A DNA stretch of 64,000 nt from the NCBI GenBank assembly GCA_001767455.1, contig MELC01000042.1, forward strand, positions 53,266-117,265, read 5' to 3'. The translations under genes were made by a program, and so were the position numbers. Source of the stretch: Acidobacteria bacterium RIFCSPLOWO2_12_FULL_66_21. Its GTDB lineage: Bacteria; Acidobacteriota; Vicinamibacteria; Vicinamibacterales; 2-12-FULL-66-21. A model generated the notes under the pieces. That model was given only the letters and a program-made list of their open reading frames with translations. It ran no database searches and was not told the DNA's origin. Positions 10,541 through 19,808 of this stretch are shown here, piece after piece (the first letter of the stretch is position 1; every line of letters starts with the position of its first letter).

Positions 10541-13500
10541 TTGAGAGTTCCGGCTTTACCGGACGTCCAGAGAGTGGCGACTTACACCTCTAATTCCCTC
10601 ACGCTGCGCGCGGTGCTGAAATCGGCGGCCGGCCGACTGGGGATGGGTGCGTCCGCCCCGGCCGTGACAGGGCTGACGGCCCCCGCAAAGTCGATGTACG
10701 CCGCCATGGCGGCCGTGCGCGGCCGGACGCTGCTGGTGGTGCCGACCGACGCTGATGTGGAGACGTTCACCGCCGATGCGCGCTTCTTCCTGTCGGCGCT
10801 CGAGGGCCTATCCGCCGCCGAGGTCGAGCGCACGGTCCTGCCGTTCCCTTCGCACGAAGTCGATCCCTATCGAGGGCTGTCCCCCCACTTCGATATCGCC
10901 TCCGCGCGGGCCCGCGCGCTGTCCGGTGTCGCGGCCGGCGAAGCGCGCCTGGTTGTCGCGTCAGCGGCGGCGCTGCTGCCGAAAGTCAGTCGGCCCGATC
11001 GCCTCGCGACGGTCTCGATGACGCTGACGCCAGGCCAGGATATTTCCCCCGTGGACCTCGGGGATCTGCTCGCGTCTGCCGGCTACACCAGGCAGGATCC
11101 GGTCGACGAGCCCGGCGAATTCTGCGTTCGCGGCGGGGTGGTGGATTTCTTTCCCGCGGGTGGCGACGAACCGATCAGGCTGGAGTTCATCGGCGACACG
11201 ATCGAGTCCATTCGCGCCTACGATCCCGCGTCACAGCGCTCGACGCAGCCGCTCGATCAGGCTGCCATCGTTCCCCTGCAGGAGCTGCTGTCAGAAACCG
11301 ACGAGCCCGACCGGTCGGCCACGGCGTTCGACTATCTGTGGACGGGCGGCCACCCTGCCGTTTTCGTGTCAGAGCCGGACGAGGTCACCGCACAGGGGCA
11401 GAAGATCGCCGCGCAGATCCTGACGAGCTACAACGAAGCGATTGGAAAAGGTACGCGCGTGCCGGTCCCCTCGTCGCTCGTGCTGACCTGGGAGGAAGCC
11501 GCGGCATGGCTGCACGGCGCCACCGCGCTCCAGGCGCTCAGCATCGGCGAAGGAGATGCCGGCGCCATCGCGTGCCAGCCGACGCTCGAATTCTCGGGAC
11601 GGATCCCGGACTGGGTCGCCGAGGTCCGCCGGGGCAAGGAACTGGGCGACACGATCATCTTCATCGCCAACTCCCCCGGACGGGCGGAGCGGACGATCGA
11701 GCTGCTCGCCGACTACGACGTCTTCGCCGCGCCCATCGAGCGCGCGGAGGACGTCCGCACGGCCTCCGTGCTCGTCGGCGTCGGCCGATTGTCCCGTGGC
11801 TTCCGCCTTCCGGAGGCCGCGCTCCAGTTGTGGGCGGAAACCGACGTCTTCGAGGAGGAACGCAAGACGCACGAGCGCCGCCGTGCCACGGCGCGGTCGA
11901 CGTTCCTCTCGGACTTCCGCGACCTCAAGGTCGGCGATCTCGTCGTGCACGTCGATCACGGCATCGGCGTCTTCGTCGCCTTGAAGCGCCTCGACGTCGG
12001 ATCGACGCCGCAGGAGTTCATGGAGCTCCGCTACGCCGGCGAGGACAAGTTGTTCGTGCCGGTCGAGCGGCTCGACCTCGTCCAGCGGTTCACAGGCGCG
12101 GGACGGCCCGCGCTCGACAAGCTCGGCGGCACCACCTGGGAAAAGGCGAAGACCCGCGTCAAGAAGGCCATGCGCGACATGGCCGAGGAGCTGTTGAAGC
12201 TCTATGCGGCGCGCAAGGCGATGCCCGGCCACGCGTTCAGTCCCGATTCGCACTGGCAGCAGGAATTCGAGGACTCGTTCGAGTGGGACCTCACCATCGA
12301 CCAGCGGAACGCCATCGCCGACATCAAGCGCGACATGGAAGCCCCGACGACGATGGACCGGCTGTTGTGCGGTGACGTCGGATACGGCAAGACGGAAGTG
12401 GCGATGCGCGCGGCCTTCAAGACCGTCATGGACGGCAAGCAGGTCGCGTTCCTCGCGCCGACCACCGTGCTCGCGTTCCAGCATCTGAAGACCTTGAAGG
12501 ATCGGTTCGCGGCGTTCCCGGTCCGCGTCGACATGGTCAGCCGCTTCCGCACGAAAGGGGAGCAGAAGCAGACGCTGGCCGATCTCGCCGCCGGCAAGGT
12601 CGAGATCATCGTCGGCACGCACCGCCTCCTGTCGAAGGACGTCGTCTTCCGCGACCTGGGGCTGCTCATCGTCGACGAGGAGCAGCGGTTCGGCGTCGCG
12701 CACAAGGAGCGCATCAAGCAGATCCGCAAGCGGGTGGACGTGCTGACGATGTCGGCGACGCCGATTCCGCGGACGTTGAACATGTCGCTGGCGGGCATTC
12801 GCGACATGTCCATCATCGAGACGCCCCCGAAGGACCGCCTGTCGATCCAGACGAACGTCGTCAAGTTCGACGCGGGCGTCATCCAGCGCGCGATCCGCAC
12901 GGAGATCGAGCGGGGCGGCCAGATCTATGTCGTCCACAACCGCGTGGAGTCGATCTACTCGCTCGGGAGCCTCATCACACGGCTGGTGCCTGAGGCACGG
13001 ATCGTGATCGGCCACGGACAGATGACCGAGGAAACCCTCGAGCGCGCGATGGTCGATTTCGTCGCGCACAAGTACGACGTGCTGCTCGCGACGACCATCA
13101 TCGAGAACGGGCTGGACATCCCCAACGCGAACACGATCGTGGTCAATCGGGCCGACCGCTACGGGTTGTCGCAGCTCTATCAGTTGCGCGGACGCGTCGG
13201 GCGGTCCGACCGGCGCGCGTACGCCTACCTGCTGATCCCTCCCGAGGATTCGCTGTCGCCGATCGCGAAGAAACGGCTGGCGGCGATCCGCGAGTTCAGC
13301 GATCTCGGCAGCGGTTTCCGCGTGGCGGCGCTGGATCTCGAGATCCGGGGCGCGGGCAACCTCCTCGGGGGCGAGCAGAGCGGACACATCGACGCCGTCG
13401 GCTTCGACATGTACATGAAACTGCTCGAGCAGACGATCAAGGAGCTGAAGGGCGAGGAGATCTCGGAGGAGGCGCGCGCCAACGTGAACCTCCGCGTGGA

Positions 13501-14098
13501 CCTGCGGATAGACGACGAGTACGTGCCGGACATGAACCAGCGGCTGACGGTGTATCGGCGGATGGCCGCGGTGCCGGGCGAAGAGGAGCTGGCGCGCCTG
13601 GTCGAGGAAGTGCGCGACCGTTACGGTCCGCCGCCGGATTCGGTGCTGAATCTCGCGGAATACGCGTCGATTCGCCTCATGGCCGACCGCATCGGCCTGG
13701 AGTCGCTCGACCGCGAAGGGCAGTTCGTCGTCCTAAAGTTCAGGCAGGATGCCAAGCTGGACCCGGCGTGGCTCTTCCGCGTCGTCCAGCAGCGCGGCGA
13801 CATCACGCTCATTCCCCCCGGGACCATCAAGATGGATCTCAAGAAGCCGGTCGGAGCTCAGCCGGCACGGCCGCCGGCCGGGGGCCCGCAGGGGCCGCAA
13901 ACGCGCCGAAAAGGCAGCGATCCGGTGGCCGGGGGCTCCTGGTGGGCCGCCCGGGCCCAGGCGGGCGAGGTGACCGCGGGGTTCACCCGGGAAGAGATCC
14001 TGCGTCCGGCCAAGGAGGATCCGAGGGCGGCGGGCGGCGTCTTCGTGCGGGTCTCGGACTTGCTCCGCGAGTTGAGCGGCGGCGTGTCGATCGGGTAA
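10541..14098 (+). CDS. mfd: Transcription-repair coupling factor Mfd
   Basis: Removes RNA polymerase stalled at DNA lesions and recruits UvrA; about 1185 residues. In order: a UvrB-like N-terminal module (about 30-330); a CarD-type RNA-polymerase-interaction domain (about 460-530, DLVVHVDHGIGVF); superfamily 2 translocase with Walker A GDVGYGKT (about 610-617), DEEQRFG and TMSATPIPRTL; helicase C half with RGRVGRSDRRAYAYL; and a C-terminal TRCF domain. The TTG at 10541 is the longest start; the GTG at 10574 with AGAGAG before it is an alternative. The C-terminal region carries an Ala/Pro/Gly-rich insert (about 1105-1145) encoded by palindromic G+C-rich sequence. Confidence 0.95.
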   Translation: MRVPALPDVQRVATYTSNSLTLRAVLKSAAGRLGMGASAPAVTGLTAPAKSMYAAMAAVRGRTLLVVPTDADVETFTADARFFLSALEGLSAAEVERTVLPFPSHEVDPYRGLSPHFDIASARARALSGVAAGEARLVVASAAALLPKVSRPDRLATVSMTLTPGQDISPVDLGDLLASAGYTRQDPVDEPGEFCVRGGVVDFFPAGGDEPIRLEFIGDTIESIRAYDPASQRSTQPLDQAAIVPLQELLSETDEPDRSATAFDYLWTGGHPAVFVSEPDEVTAQGQKIAAQILTSYNEAIGKGTRVPVPSSLVLTWEEAAAWLHGATALQALSIGEGDAGAIACQPTLEFSGRIPDWVAEVRRGKELGDTIIFIANSPGRAERTIELLADYDVFAAPIERAEDVRTASVLVGVGRLSRGFRLPEAALQLWAETDVFEEERKTHERRRATARSTFLSDFRDLKVGDLVVHVDHGIGVFVALKRLDVGSTPQEFMELRYAGEDKLFVPVERLDLVQRFTGAGRPALDKLGGTTWEKAKTRVKKAMRDMAEELLKLYAARKAMPGHAFSPDSHWQQEFEDSFEWDLTIDQRNAIADIKRDMEAPTTMDRLLCGDVGYGKTEVAMRAAFKTVMDGKQVAFLAPTTVLAFQHLKTLKDRFAAFPVRVDMVSRFRTKGEQKQTLADLAAGKVEIIVGTHRLLSKDVVFRDLGLLIVDEEQRFGVAHKERIKQIRKRVDVLTMSATPIPRTLNMSLAGIRDMSIIETPPKDRLSIQTNVVKFDAGVIQRAIRTEIERGGQIYVVHNRVESIYSLGSLITRLVPEARIVIGHGQMTEETLERAMVDFVAHKYDVLLATTIIENGLDIPNANTIVVNRADRYGLSQLYQLRGRVGRSDRRAYAYLLIPPEDSLSPIAKKRLAAIREFSDLGSGFRVAALDLEIRGAGNLLGGEQSGHIDAVGFDMYMKLLEQTIKELKGEEISEEARANVNLRVDLRIDDEYVPDMNQRLTVYRRMAAVPGEEELARLVEEVRDRYGPPPDSVLNLAEYASIRLMADRIGLESLDREGQFVVLKFRQDAKLDPAWLFRVVQQRGDITLIPPGTIKMDLKKPVGAQPARPPAGGPQGPQTRRKGSDPVAGGSWWAARAQAGEVTAGFTREEILRPAKEDPRAAGGVFVRVSDLLRELSGGVSIG

Positions 14099-14132
14099 AA
14101 TACTCAGTTCCAGCAGTTTAGGGGAAGTTGAC

Positions 14133-15230
14133 ATGAAAGCAGCCACGAACCTCGCGCTCCTCCTCGTCCTGGCCGCGCCTCCTGGTGCCGCCGCTCGCGC
14201 AGAGTCGTCGAGGACGGCGGCGCGCGAAATCCTCGAGCAGGTCCTGGTCAAGGTGAACGGCGACATCATCACCAAGACGGAACTGGAGCAGCGCCAGATC
14301 GCCGAGCTCAGGCGGCGCATGAACCAGCAGGTCGACGCCGACGCGCTGAAGACCGACGAGCAGTTGAAGAAAGCGCTGACCGAAATCACGCCTCAGATCC
14401 TCGTCGACACGATCGACGAGCTGCTCATGGTGCAGATGGGGAAGGACAAGGGGTACCAGCTCAAGGACGAGCAGTTCAGGGAGTGGCTCGAGAAGATGCG
14501 CAAGGACCAGAACCTCGAGGACGAGGCCAAGTTCCAGATGGCGCTGAAGCAGGAGAGCATGACCATCGCCGACCTGCGGAAGAACGTCGAGCGCCAGTTC
14601 ATGATCGGCCAGGTGCAGCGCGAGGAAGTCGGCGCCAAGCTGCAGATCACCGAAGAGGAAGCGCGTCAGTACTACCTCGCGCACAAGTCGGAGTTCGCCG
14701 AGCCGGCGACCGTCACGCTTCGGGAGATTCTGCTCGAGGTGCCGACCGCCACCAAGGGCGGTCAGGCCGGCGTGAATGTCGCGCAGGACGACGAGACGGC
14801 GCAGAAGGCGGCGGCGGTCAGGGCCCGCGTGGTTGGCGGAGAGGATTTCGCGAAGGTCGCGGCGGAAGTGTCCGCGTCGCCGTCGAAGGCCAACGGCGGC
14901 CTCGTCGGCCCAATCAACCAGTCCGAATTGTCGGCGCAGCTCCAGCAACTGCTGCTGAAAATGAAGCCCGGCGACATCACCGAGCCGCTGCGGACGGCGC
15001 GCGGCTTCCAGATTCTGAAGCTCGAATCGACGAAGCCGACCACGACCCCGGCCTTCGACAGCGTGCGCGACGTCGTGGCCGACCGCGTGCACGAAGTCCG
15101 TCAGCAGACGGAAGTGCGCAAGTTCCTCGCGCGGGTCCGCAGCGAGGCGATCATCGAGTGGAAGAACGACGAGCTGAAGAAGGCCTACGAGAAGGCGCTG
15201 GCCGCGCCCGAGGCGACCGGCGGCATTTAG
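14133..15230 (+). CDS. SurA-like periplasmic peptidyl-prolyl isomerase/chaperone
   Basis: Periplasmic folding factor, 365 residues. It has a signal peptide (about 1-26, ending AAARAES), an N-terminal chaperone domain rich in charged helices (about 30-190) and one parvulin-type PPIase domain (about 190-295). Within the latter, NGGLVGPINQSELSAQL and GDITEPLRTARGFQILKLES are recognisable. GGGGAAG precedes the ATG. E. coli SurA has two parvulin domains; one is common in Acidobacteriota-type homologues. It probably assists outer-membrane protein assembly. The next gene starts two bases after its stop. Confidence 0.88.
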   Translation: MKAATNLALLLVLAAPPGAAARAESSRTAAREILEQVLVKVNGDIITKTELEQRQIAELRRRMNQQVDADALKTDEQLKKALTEITPQILVDTIDELLMVQMGKDKGYQLKDEQFREWLEKMRKDQNLEDEAKFQMALKQESMTIADLRKNVERQFMIGQVQREEVGAKLQITEEEARQYYLAHKSEFAEPATVTLREILLEVPTATKGGQAGVNVAQDDETAQKAAAVRARVVGGEDFAKVAAEVSASPSKANGGLVGPINQSELSAQLQQLLLKMKPGDITEPLRTARGFQILKLESTKPTTTPAFDSVRDVVADRVHEVRQQTEVRKFLARVRSEAIIEWKNDELKKAYEKALAAPEATGGI

Positions 15231-15232
15231 CG

Positions 15233-15736
15233 ATGTCCTCCGAGACGGCGTTTCCCTGGTACGCGATCTGGACCCGATCGCGCCACGAGCACGTCGTGCG
15301 CGATCAGCTCGCGCGCAAGGGCTACGAGGCCTTTCTGCCGACCATCCCGCGCTGGAGCCGCTGGAAGGATCGCAAGAAGAAGATCGACTGGCCCCTGTTT
15401 CCCGGCTACTGTTTCGCGCGCTTCGAAGCACGCGAGCGCCTGCCCATCCTCAAATGCGTCGGCGTCGTCTCGATCGTCTCGTTCGACGGCGAGATCGCGC
15501 CGATCCCGGACTTCGAGATCGAAGGGATCCGGAAGCTCGTCACGAGCGAGCTCCAGTTCGATCCCTGTCCGCTCATTCGCGAAGGCATGATGGTGGAAGT
15601 GACCCACGGGCCGCTCAAGGGGGTCGTCGGACGGTTGATGCGCAAGGGCGCGCACGCCCGGCTCATCCTCGCGGTCGACCTGATCGGGCAGGCTGTCAGC
15701 GTCGAAGTGGATGCCGCAGATGTGAAAGCGTACTAA
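15233..15736 (+). CDS. NusG-family transcription factor (RfaH/UpxY/LoaP-like paralogue)
   Basis: NusG N-terminal (NGN) domain plus KOW-like C-terminal domain, 167 residues. WYAIWTRSRHEHVVRDQL is the NGN start, WPLFPGYCFARFE is the conserved loop, and MVEVTHGPLKGVVGRLM is the KOW motif. I call it a paralogue because no secE or ribosomal protein genes adjoin it. NusG paralogues such as RfaH and UpxY act as operon-specific antiterminators, often of polysaccharide operons; which one this would serve is unknown. The start is right behind the surA-like stop. Confidence 0.88.
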   Translation: MSSETAFPWYAIWTRSRHEHVVRDQLARKGYEAFLPTIPRWSRWKDRKKKIDWPLFPGYCFARFEARERLPILKCVGVVSIVSFDGEIAPIPDFEIEGIRKLVTSELQFDPCPLIREGMMVEVTHGPLKGVVGRLMRKGAHARLILAVDLIGQAVSVEVDAADVKAY

Positions 15737-15885
15737 TTTCTGAATTCGTGAATTTGTGAATTTGTGAGTTGGTGAATTACTGAGTTGGTGAATTAACCAC
15801 GGTGGGCGGTATCAGCCACGGAGACAATTCACCAATTTCACGAACCCCTAATTCACTAATTCACCAATTCACAAATCCACCAACT
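15737..15885. repeat. TGAATTTG 8-nt repeats with inverted arm
   Basis: The left arm repeats TGAATTTG in 8-nt steps (TGAATTCG TGAATTTG TGAATTTG TGAGTTGG). After a central CCACGGTGGGCGGTATCAGCCACGG block, the right arm repeats CAATTCAC, AATTCACT and CCAATTCA, the reverse complement. The A+T-rich array stands out against its G+C-rich surroundings. It lies between the NusG paralogue and the dus gene. Confidence 0.85.
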
Positions 15886-15890
15886 TCCCT

Positions 15891-16973
15891 ATGAAGATTG
15901 GCTCCATCAACCTGTCTCCCCCGTTCGGCCTGGCCCCAATGGCTGGGATGACCGACACGGCGTTTCGCCGACTGGTGAAGCGCAACGGCGGCTGCGGTCT
16001 CGTGGTGACCGAGATGGTCAGCTCGGAGGGACTCGTGCGCGGCATCGGCCGCACGCTCGAGTACGCGGAGTACACCGAAGAAGAGCGGCCGGTGTCGATT
16101 CAGATCTTCGGCGGGGATCCCGAGAAGATGGCCGCCGCCGCCCAGGTCGTCGAGGGCATGGGGGCGGATATCGTCGACGTGAACATGGGCTGCCCGGTGC
16201 CGAAGATCGCGAAGCACAACGCCGGCTGCAGCCTGATGCGCGAGCCCGAACATGCGGCGGAGGTCGTGCGCGCGATGGCGCGCGCGGTGAAGATTCCGGT
16301 GACCGTGAAGATGCGCGCCGGCTGGAACGAGGCCGAGATGAATGCCCCGGACCTGGCGCGGCGGCTGGAGGACGCGGGGGCGGCGGGGCTCGCCGTGCAC
16401 GGCCGCACGGCCGCGCAGTCGTACTCGGGCGTGTCGGACTGGAACCTGATCGCGGATGTCGCGGCGGGCGTGTCGATCCCGGTGCTTGGCAGCGGCGACT
16501 GCATCGAGGCGGAGCAGGTGGTCGACCGCGCGCGCGGATCGAAGATCGCCGGCGTTCTCGTGGGACGCGGCGCGCTGCGGAACCCCTGGATCTTCGAGCA
16601 GGCAGCGGACCTTCGGGCGGGCCGGGCGCCGCGCGCAATCACGCTCGAGGACCGTGGGCGGTTTCTGCTCGACTACATCGAGCTGCTGCTGAACGAGCGC
16701 GTGGGCGAGGCCGACGGCTTCCGGCATGTGGCGCCGGGACAGGAGCGCGCGTCAGCCAGCCCGGCGCGCGGTCACGACCGATGGGTCATCAACAAACTGC
16801 GCGCGCTGAACACCTGGTACACCAAAGGCCTCGACAACGGATCTCATCTGCGCGTCGCCGTCAACTCGGCGGACTCCCTCAGCCAGCTCCGCGCGATCGT
16901 CGAGGATTTCTTCTTCTCCTCTCAGATGGCGTCGACGAGCGCCTCGAGATCCGCGGCTTCAACCATTTCGTAG
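15891..16973 (+). CDS. dus: tRNA-dihydrouridine synthase
   Basis: FMN-dependent reduction of uridine to dihydrouridine in tRNA; 360 residues. The TIM barrel opens with PPFGLAPMAGMTDTAFR. The catalytic cysteine is Cys101 in VNMGCPVPKI. GLAVHGRTAAQ and VLVGRGALRNPWIFEQ belong to the phosphate-binding half. A helical C-terminal tRNA-binding domain follows. It carries an unusual insert of about 25 residues near position 280 (GEADGFRHVAPGQERASASP). The last 17 codons overlap the convergent Dabb gene by 52 bp. Confidence 0.93.
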   Translation: MKIGSINLSPPFGLAPMAGMTDTAFRRLVKRNGGCGLVVTEMVSSEGLVRGIGRTLEYAEYTEEERPVSIQIFGGDPEKMAAAAQVVEGMGADIVDVNMGCPVPKIAKHNAGCSLMREPEHAAEVVRAMARAVKIPVTVKMRAGWNEAEMNAPDLARRLEDAGAAGLAVHGRTAAQSYSGVSDWNLIADVAAGVSIPVLGSGDCIEAEQVVDRARGSKIAGVLVGRGALRNPWIFEQAADLRAGRAPRAITLEDRGRFLLDYIELLLNERVGEADGFRHVAPGQERASASPARGHDRWVINKLRALNTWYTKGLDNGSHLRVAVNSADSLSQLRAIVEDFFFSSQMASTSASRSAASTIS

Positions 16974-17275
16974 TCGCAGGCGAGCGACCGGGACGCGGAC
17001 GCGGCGAAGTGCGCGCCGATGCGCGCGTGCGAGGGGTGTGCGAGGTACGCCTTGAGCCCGGCCATATCGGCGAACTCGACGATGACCGCGTAGGCGTAGT
17101 CCTCGCGCATCATCTGTTCGTAGCCGGGCAGGCCGTGGCGTGTGCGCCGGCCGACGCGGCATCTGATGACCGAAGGGATTTCCTTCGCGACTGAGGCCAG
17201 GCCGGCGAGAATCTCCCGCTTGGTGTCCGCGTCCAGGTGTTCGGCAGGATTGAACAGGATGACGTGGACGATCAC
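16922..17275 (-). CDS. Dabb-family (stress-responsive alpha/beta-barrel) protein
   Basis: Small soluble protein of the Dabb fold, 117 residues. It starts MIVHVILFNPAEHLDADTKR, and the second half has DYAYAVIVEFADMAGLKAYL and HPSHARIG, matching the conserved pattern of these dimeric ferredoxin-like barrels. No catalytic role can be assigned. The GTG start overlaps the stop of the upstream RGG-rich gene (GTGA), so the two are translationally coupled. Its 3' end overlaps dus. Confidence 0.85.
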   Translation of the reverse strand: MIVHVILFNPAEHLDADTKREILAGLASVAKEIPSVIRCRVGRRTRHGLPGYEQMMREDYAYAVIVEFADMAGLKAYLAHPSHARIGAHFAASASRSLACDYEMVEAADLEALVDAI

Positions 17276-17931
17276 CGCCCGCGTCCTCCGCCGCCGCCAC
17301 TTCGGCCGCCGCCGCGCGACCCGCCACCGCGCGTGCCTCCTCCGCCGGGCCCGCGGCCGCCACCGCGCGATCCACCGCGACTCTGGCCCGGCCCGAAGCG
17401 GTTTCCTCCGGGGGCGGGGCGGCCACCGCTCGGCGCGGGGCGATTGCCGCCCGGCGCGGGGCGCCTGCCGGGCGGGCGTCCAGGTCCGCGTGGGCCGGCC
17501 GGCCGGCCACTCGCGGCAGGGCGTGCGGCGGGCTTCCGCGTCCTGTCGAAGGCCGGCGGCCCCGATGGCCGCTCTTTGCGCGTGTCGCGCGGCGGTTCCT
17601 CAGCTCGCTCCCGGCGCAGTCTGGCCGCGAAGCGGGCGCGCTTCTCGTCGCGCGGCACCTGGAACTTCTCGCGCGGATCGCGATGCTCGCCCCCGGGCCG
17701 CCACGCGGGCGGGCGGCGTTCCCGCGCCGGCCGTCGTTTCAGCGCCGCGGCCATGCGTTCCTCTTCCGGCGTGTGCCACAGGCGGCCGCGCGCGAACCAC
17801 TTCATCACGGCATCGGGATGCGTCGACTGGAGCTGGCGCAGGGTCGGGAGCAGCTCATCCTGCGTGTGCGCGCGGAAGGCCGTCGGCATGCCTTCGAGGA
17901 TGATCGTCCAATAGGTGTGACGTGGCGGCAT
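17272..17931 (-). CDS. Protein of unknown function with RGG/proline-rich disordered tail
   Basis: 219 residues in two parts. Residues 1-65 look folded (MPPRHTYWTIILEGMPTAFR, a helical run with LPTLRQLQSTHPDAVMKWFA, then GRLWHTPEEERMA). Residues 66-219 are very basic, first Arg/Glu/Pro-rich, then repeats of RPAPGGNR/RPAPSGGR, then an almost pure R/G tail of RGGG motifs. Such tails bind RNA and drive condensates in eukaryotic proteins; that role here is inference. It lies in an operon, four bases after the NtrC-type regulator and overlapping the Dabb gene. I do not recognise the N-terminal domain. Confidence 0.75.
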   Translation of the reverse strand: MPPRHTYWTIILEGMPTAFRAHTQDELLPTLRQLQSTHPDAVMKWFARGRLWHTPEEERMAAALKRRPARERRPPAWRPGGEHRDPREKFQVPRDEKRARFAARLRRERAEEPPRDTRKERPSGPPAFDRTRKPAARPAASGRPAGPRGPGRPPGRRPAPGGNRPAPSGGRPAPGGNRFGPGQSRGGSRGGGRGPGGGGTRGGGSRGGGRSGGGGGRGR

Positions 17932-17935
17932 GAGG

Positions 17936-19336
17936 TCAGCGCGGCAGCGCGCCCTTTCCGGGCTCCAGACGTTTGAGCTTCTCGATCAGCGTCGTGCGCT
18001 TGAGGTTCAGCAGCTTCGCGGCCTGCCGCTTGTTGCCGCGCGTGCGTTCGAGCGATCGCTTGATGAGCGAGAGCTCGACGCCCTCGATGTAGTGCTCGAA
18101 GTCGAGGCCATCCTCTGGAAACCACACGTCCGCCGAGTCCGCGGCGGGCGCGTGCCCCTGGATCTCCGGCGCGAGGTCCGCCACGTCGATCTGCGACCGG
18201 CCGTGCGTGAACGCCAGCGCCCGCTCGATGGCGTTCTCGAGCTGGCGCACGTTGCCGGGCCATGGGTACGCCATCAGCCGTCGCAGCGCGTCCTGCGACA
18301 CCGTCACGCGGTCGTGCCCCGCATCGCCGGCAATCCGCTGAAGGAAATGCTGGACGAGCAGCGGAATGTCCTCGCGGCGCTCGCGCAGCGGAGGCAGTTG
18401 AATCGGGATCACATTGAGGCGATAGAACAGGTCCTCGCGGAACGTGCCCTCCGCCACCATCCGCGCGAGATCGGAATGTGTGGCCGCGATCACGCGCACG
18501 TCGATCTTGATCGTGTGCGAGTCGCCGACGCGCTCGAACTCGCGCTCCTGGAGCACCCGCAGCAGCTTTGCCTGCAGCGCCGGGCTCATCGTCCCGATCT
18601 CGTCGAGGAAGAGCGTGCCCTTGTGCGCCTGCTCGAGTCGTCCCTGCCGCGTCCCGATCGCGCCGGTGAACGCGCCGCGCACGTGACCGAAGAGCTCCGC
18701 TTCGAGGAGCGTCTCGGGGATGGCGCTGCAGTTGATCGCGACGAACCGGTTCGCGCGCCGCGGACTGTTGTGGTGAATCGCCCGGGCCGCGAGCTCCTTG
18801 CCGGTGCCGGTTTCGCCGGTGATCAGCACGGTGCTCGACGTCGCGGCGACGGTCTCGAGCAGCTCGAACAGATCGCGCATCACCTGGCTGTGCCCGACGA
18901 GGCCGTCGATCCGGTATCGATCTTCGAGCTGCGATCGCAGGTACGCGTTCTCGGTTTTCAGACGGCGCTGCTCGAGCGCCGAGCGGAGCACGTGGAGCAG
19001 GGCGTCGAACTGAAACGGCTTGGTGATGAAATCGGCGGCACCCTGCTTGATCGCTTCGACGGCATCCTTGACAGTGCCAAAGCCAGTGATGACGATCGCA
19101 ATGATCTCCGGGTAGCGCTCGATGGCGGCATCGAGGACCTGCCGGCCGTCGATGCCCGGGAGCCGCAGGTCGGTCACGAGCACGTCGAAGGCGAAGTCCG
19201 CCAGGCGCTGGATGGCCTCCTCGCCGCTGCCGGCCTGCTCGACGATGAACCCGTGGTCCGAGAGCCGCTCCGCGATGGCCTCCCGGAGGGCGCTCTCGTC
19301 GTCGACGATCAGCAGATGTTTCGGGCTCTCAGCCAT
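17936..19336 (-). CDS. Sigma-54-dependent response regulator (NtrC family)
   Basis: Transcription activator, 466 residues. The receiver domain (about 6-120) has the phospho-acceptor Asp56 in LVTDLRLPG. The AAA+ domain (about 145-385) has Walker A GETGTGKE, the sigma-54 contact loop GAFTGA and LFLDEIG. A Fis-type helix-turn-helix lies at the C-terminus (RTRGNKRQAAKLLNLKRTTL). No full histidine kinase is adjacent; the mini H-box protein encoded at 19805 is the nearest candidate partner, on the other strand. It heads a minus-strand operon with the RGG-rich and Dabb genes. Targets are unknown. Confidence 0.94.
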   Translation of the reverse strand: MAESPKHLLIVDDESALREAIAERLSDHGFIVEQAGSGEEAIQRLADFAFDVLVTDLRLPGIDGRQVLDAAIERYPEIIAIVITGFGTVKDAVEAIKQGAADFITKPFQFDALLHVLRSALEQRRLKTENAYLRSQLEDRYRIDGLVGHSQVMRDLFELLETVAATSSTVLITGETGTGKELAARAIHHNSPRRANRFVAINCSAIPETLLEAELFGHVRGAFTGAIGTRQGRLEQAHKGTLFLDEIGTMSPALQAKLLRVLQEREFERVGDSHTIKIDVRVIAATHSDLARMVAEGTFREDLFYRLNVIPIQLPPLRERREDIPLLVQHFLQRIAGDAGHDRVTVSQDALRRLMAYPWPGNVRQLENAIERALAFTHGRSQIDVADLAPEIQGHAPAADSADVWFPEDGLDFEHYIEGVELSLIKRSLERTRGNKRQAAKLLNLKRTTLIEKLKRLEPGKGALPR

Positions 19337-19429
19337 TTAATGGACGTGGGCGGTATTTTGACACCCCGCGGGAACCCGGTCAATCGCAGAAGATGTGGAA
19401 GGGCTACAGCCGAGCGGATGCGGCACCGA

Positions 19430-19600
19430 TAATCCACAGCGAGCGAACGTCCTGAGCGAGCGCGTTCGGGAGGCCCACGGGCAAAGCGCCAAGGACACGG
19501 AGCGACCGAGCGCAGCGAGAGAGCCACGCGCCCGGAGCGGGGATCGAAGGGGTCCCCGCGAGGGCGCGTGTAGGGGGTCCGGGGGCAAAGCCCCCGGACA
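19430..19600. repeat. G+C-rich dispersed repeat ending in a 9-bp hairpin
   Basis: GAGCGAACG, GAGCGACCGAGCGC and GATCGAAGGGGTCCCCGCGAG are followed by a perfect hairpin, TCCGGGGGC-AAA-GCCCCCGGA, at 19578-19598. The same GGGGTCC/CCCCGCGAG words occur at 1-130 and 50860-50951. The hairpin ends about 10 nt before the ATG of the HTH gene, where a ribosome binding site would normally be. Confidence 0.75.
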
Positions 19601-19607
19601 TGAAACG

Positions 19608-19808
19608 ATGATGATTGATCGTAAGACGATTTCCATCATGAAGGCCTGCGAGCTGGTCGGCGTCAGCCGCCGGACCATCTACAACTGGATCGCCAGCGGC
19701 AAGGTCGAATACGTTCGCACGGCCGGTGGATCCGTGCGCATTTTCGTCGACACGCTCTGGCGCGAGCCGGGACGGGCGGGCGAGATGACCACCAAAGAGG
19801 CGTCGTGA
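19608..19808 (+). CDS. Excisionase-like helix-turn-helix DNA-binding protein
   Basis: A 66-residue protein from the ATG at 19608 (or 19611). The sequence ISIMKACELVGVSRRTIYNW followed by IASGKVEYVRTAGGSVRIF is a classic MerR/excisionase winged HTH: helix, recognition helix, then the wing with G-K-V-x-x-x-R. The HTH_17 family includes phage excisionases and small regulators. There is no integrase nearby, so a transcription regulator is more likely. The start has no Shine-Dalgarno because a hairpin repeat abuts it. The stop overlaps the next gene (GTGA). Confidence 0.82.
   Translation: MMIDRKTISIMKACELVGVSRRTIYNWIASGKVEYVRTAGGSVRIFVDTLWREPGRAGEMTTKEAS

Noticed and set aside
17237-17914. A plus-strand frame opposite the RGG-rich gene
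   Set aside because: The Pro/Arg-rich translation is the mirror of the R/G tail on the real strand; the minus frame is coupled to both neighbours.
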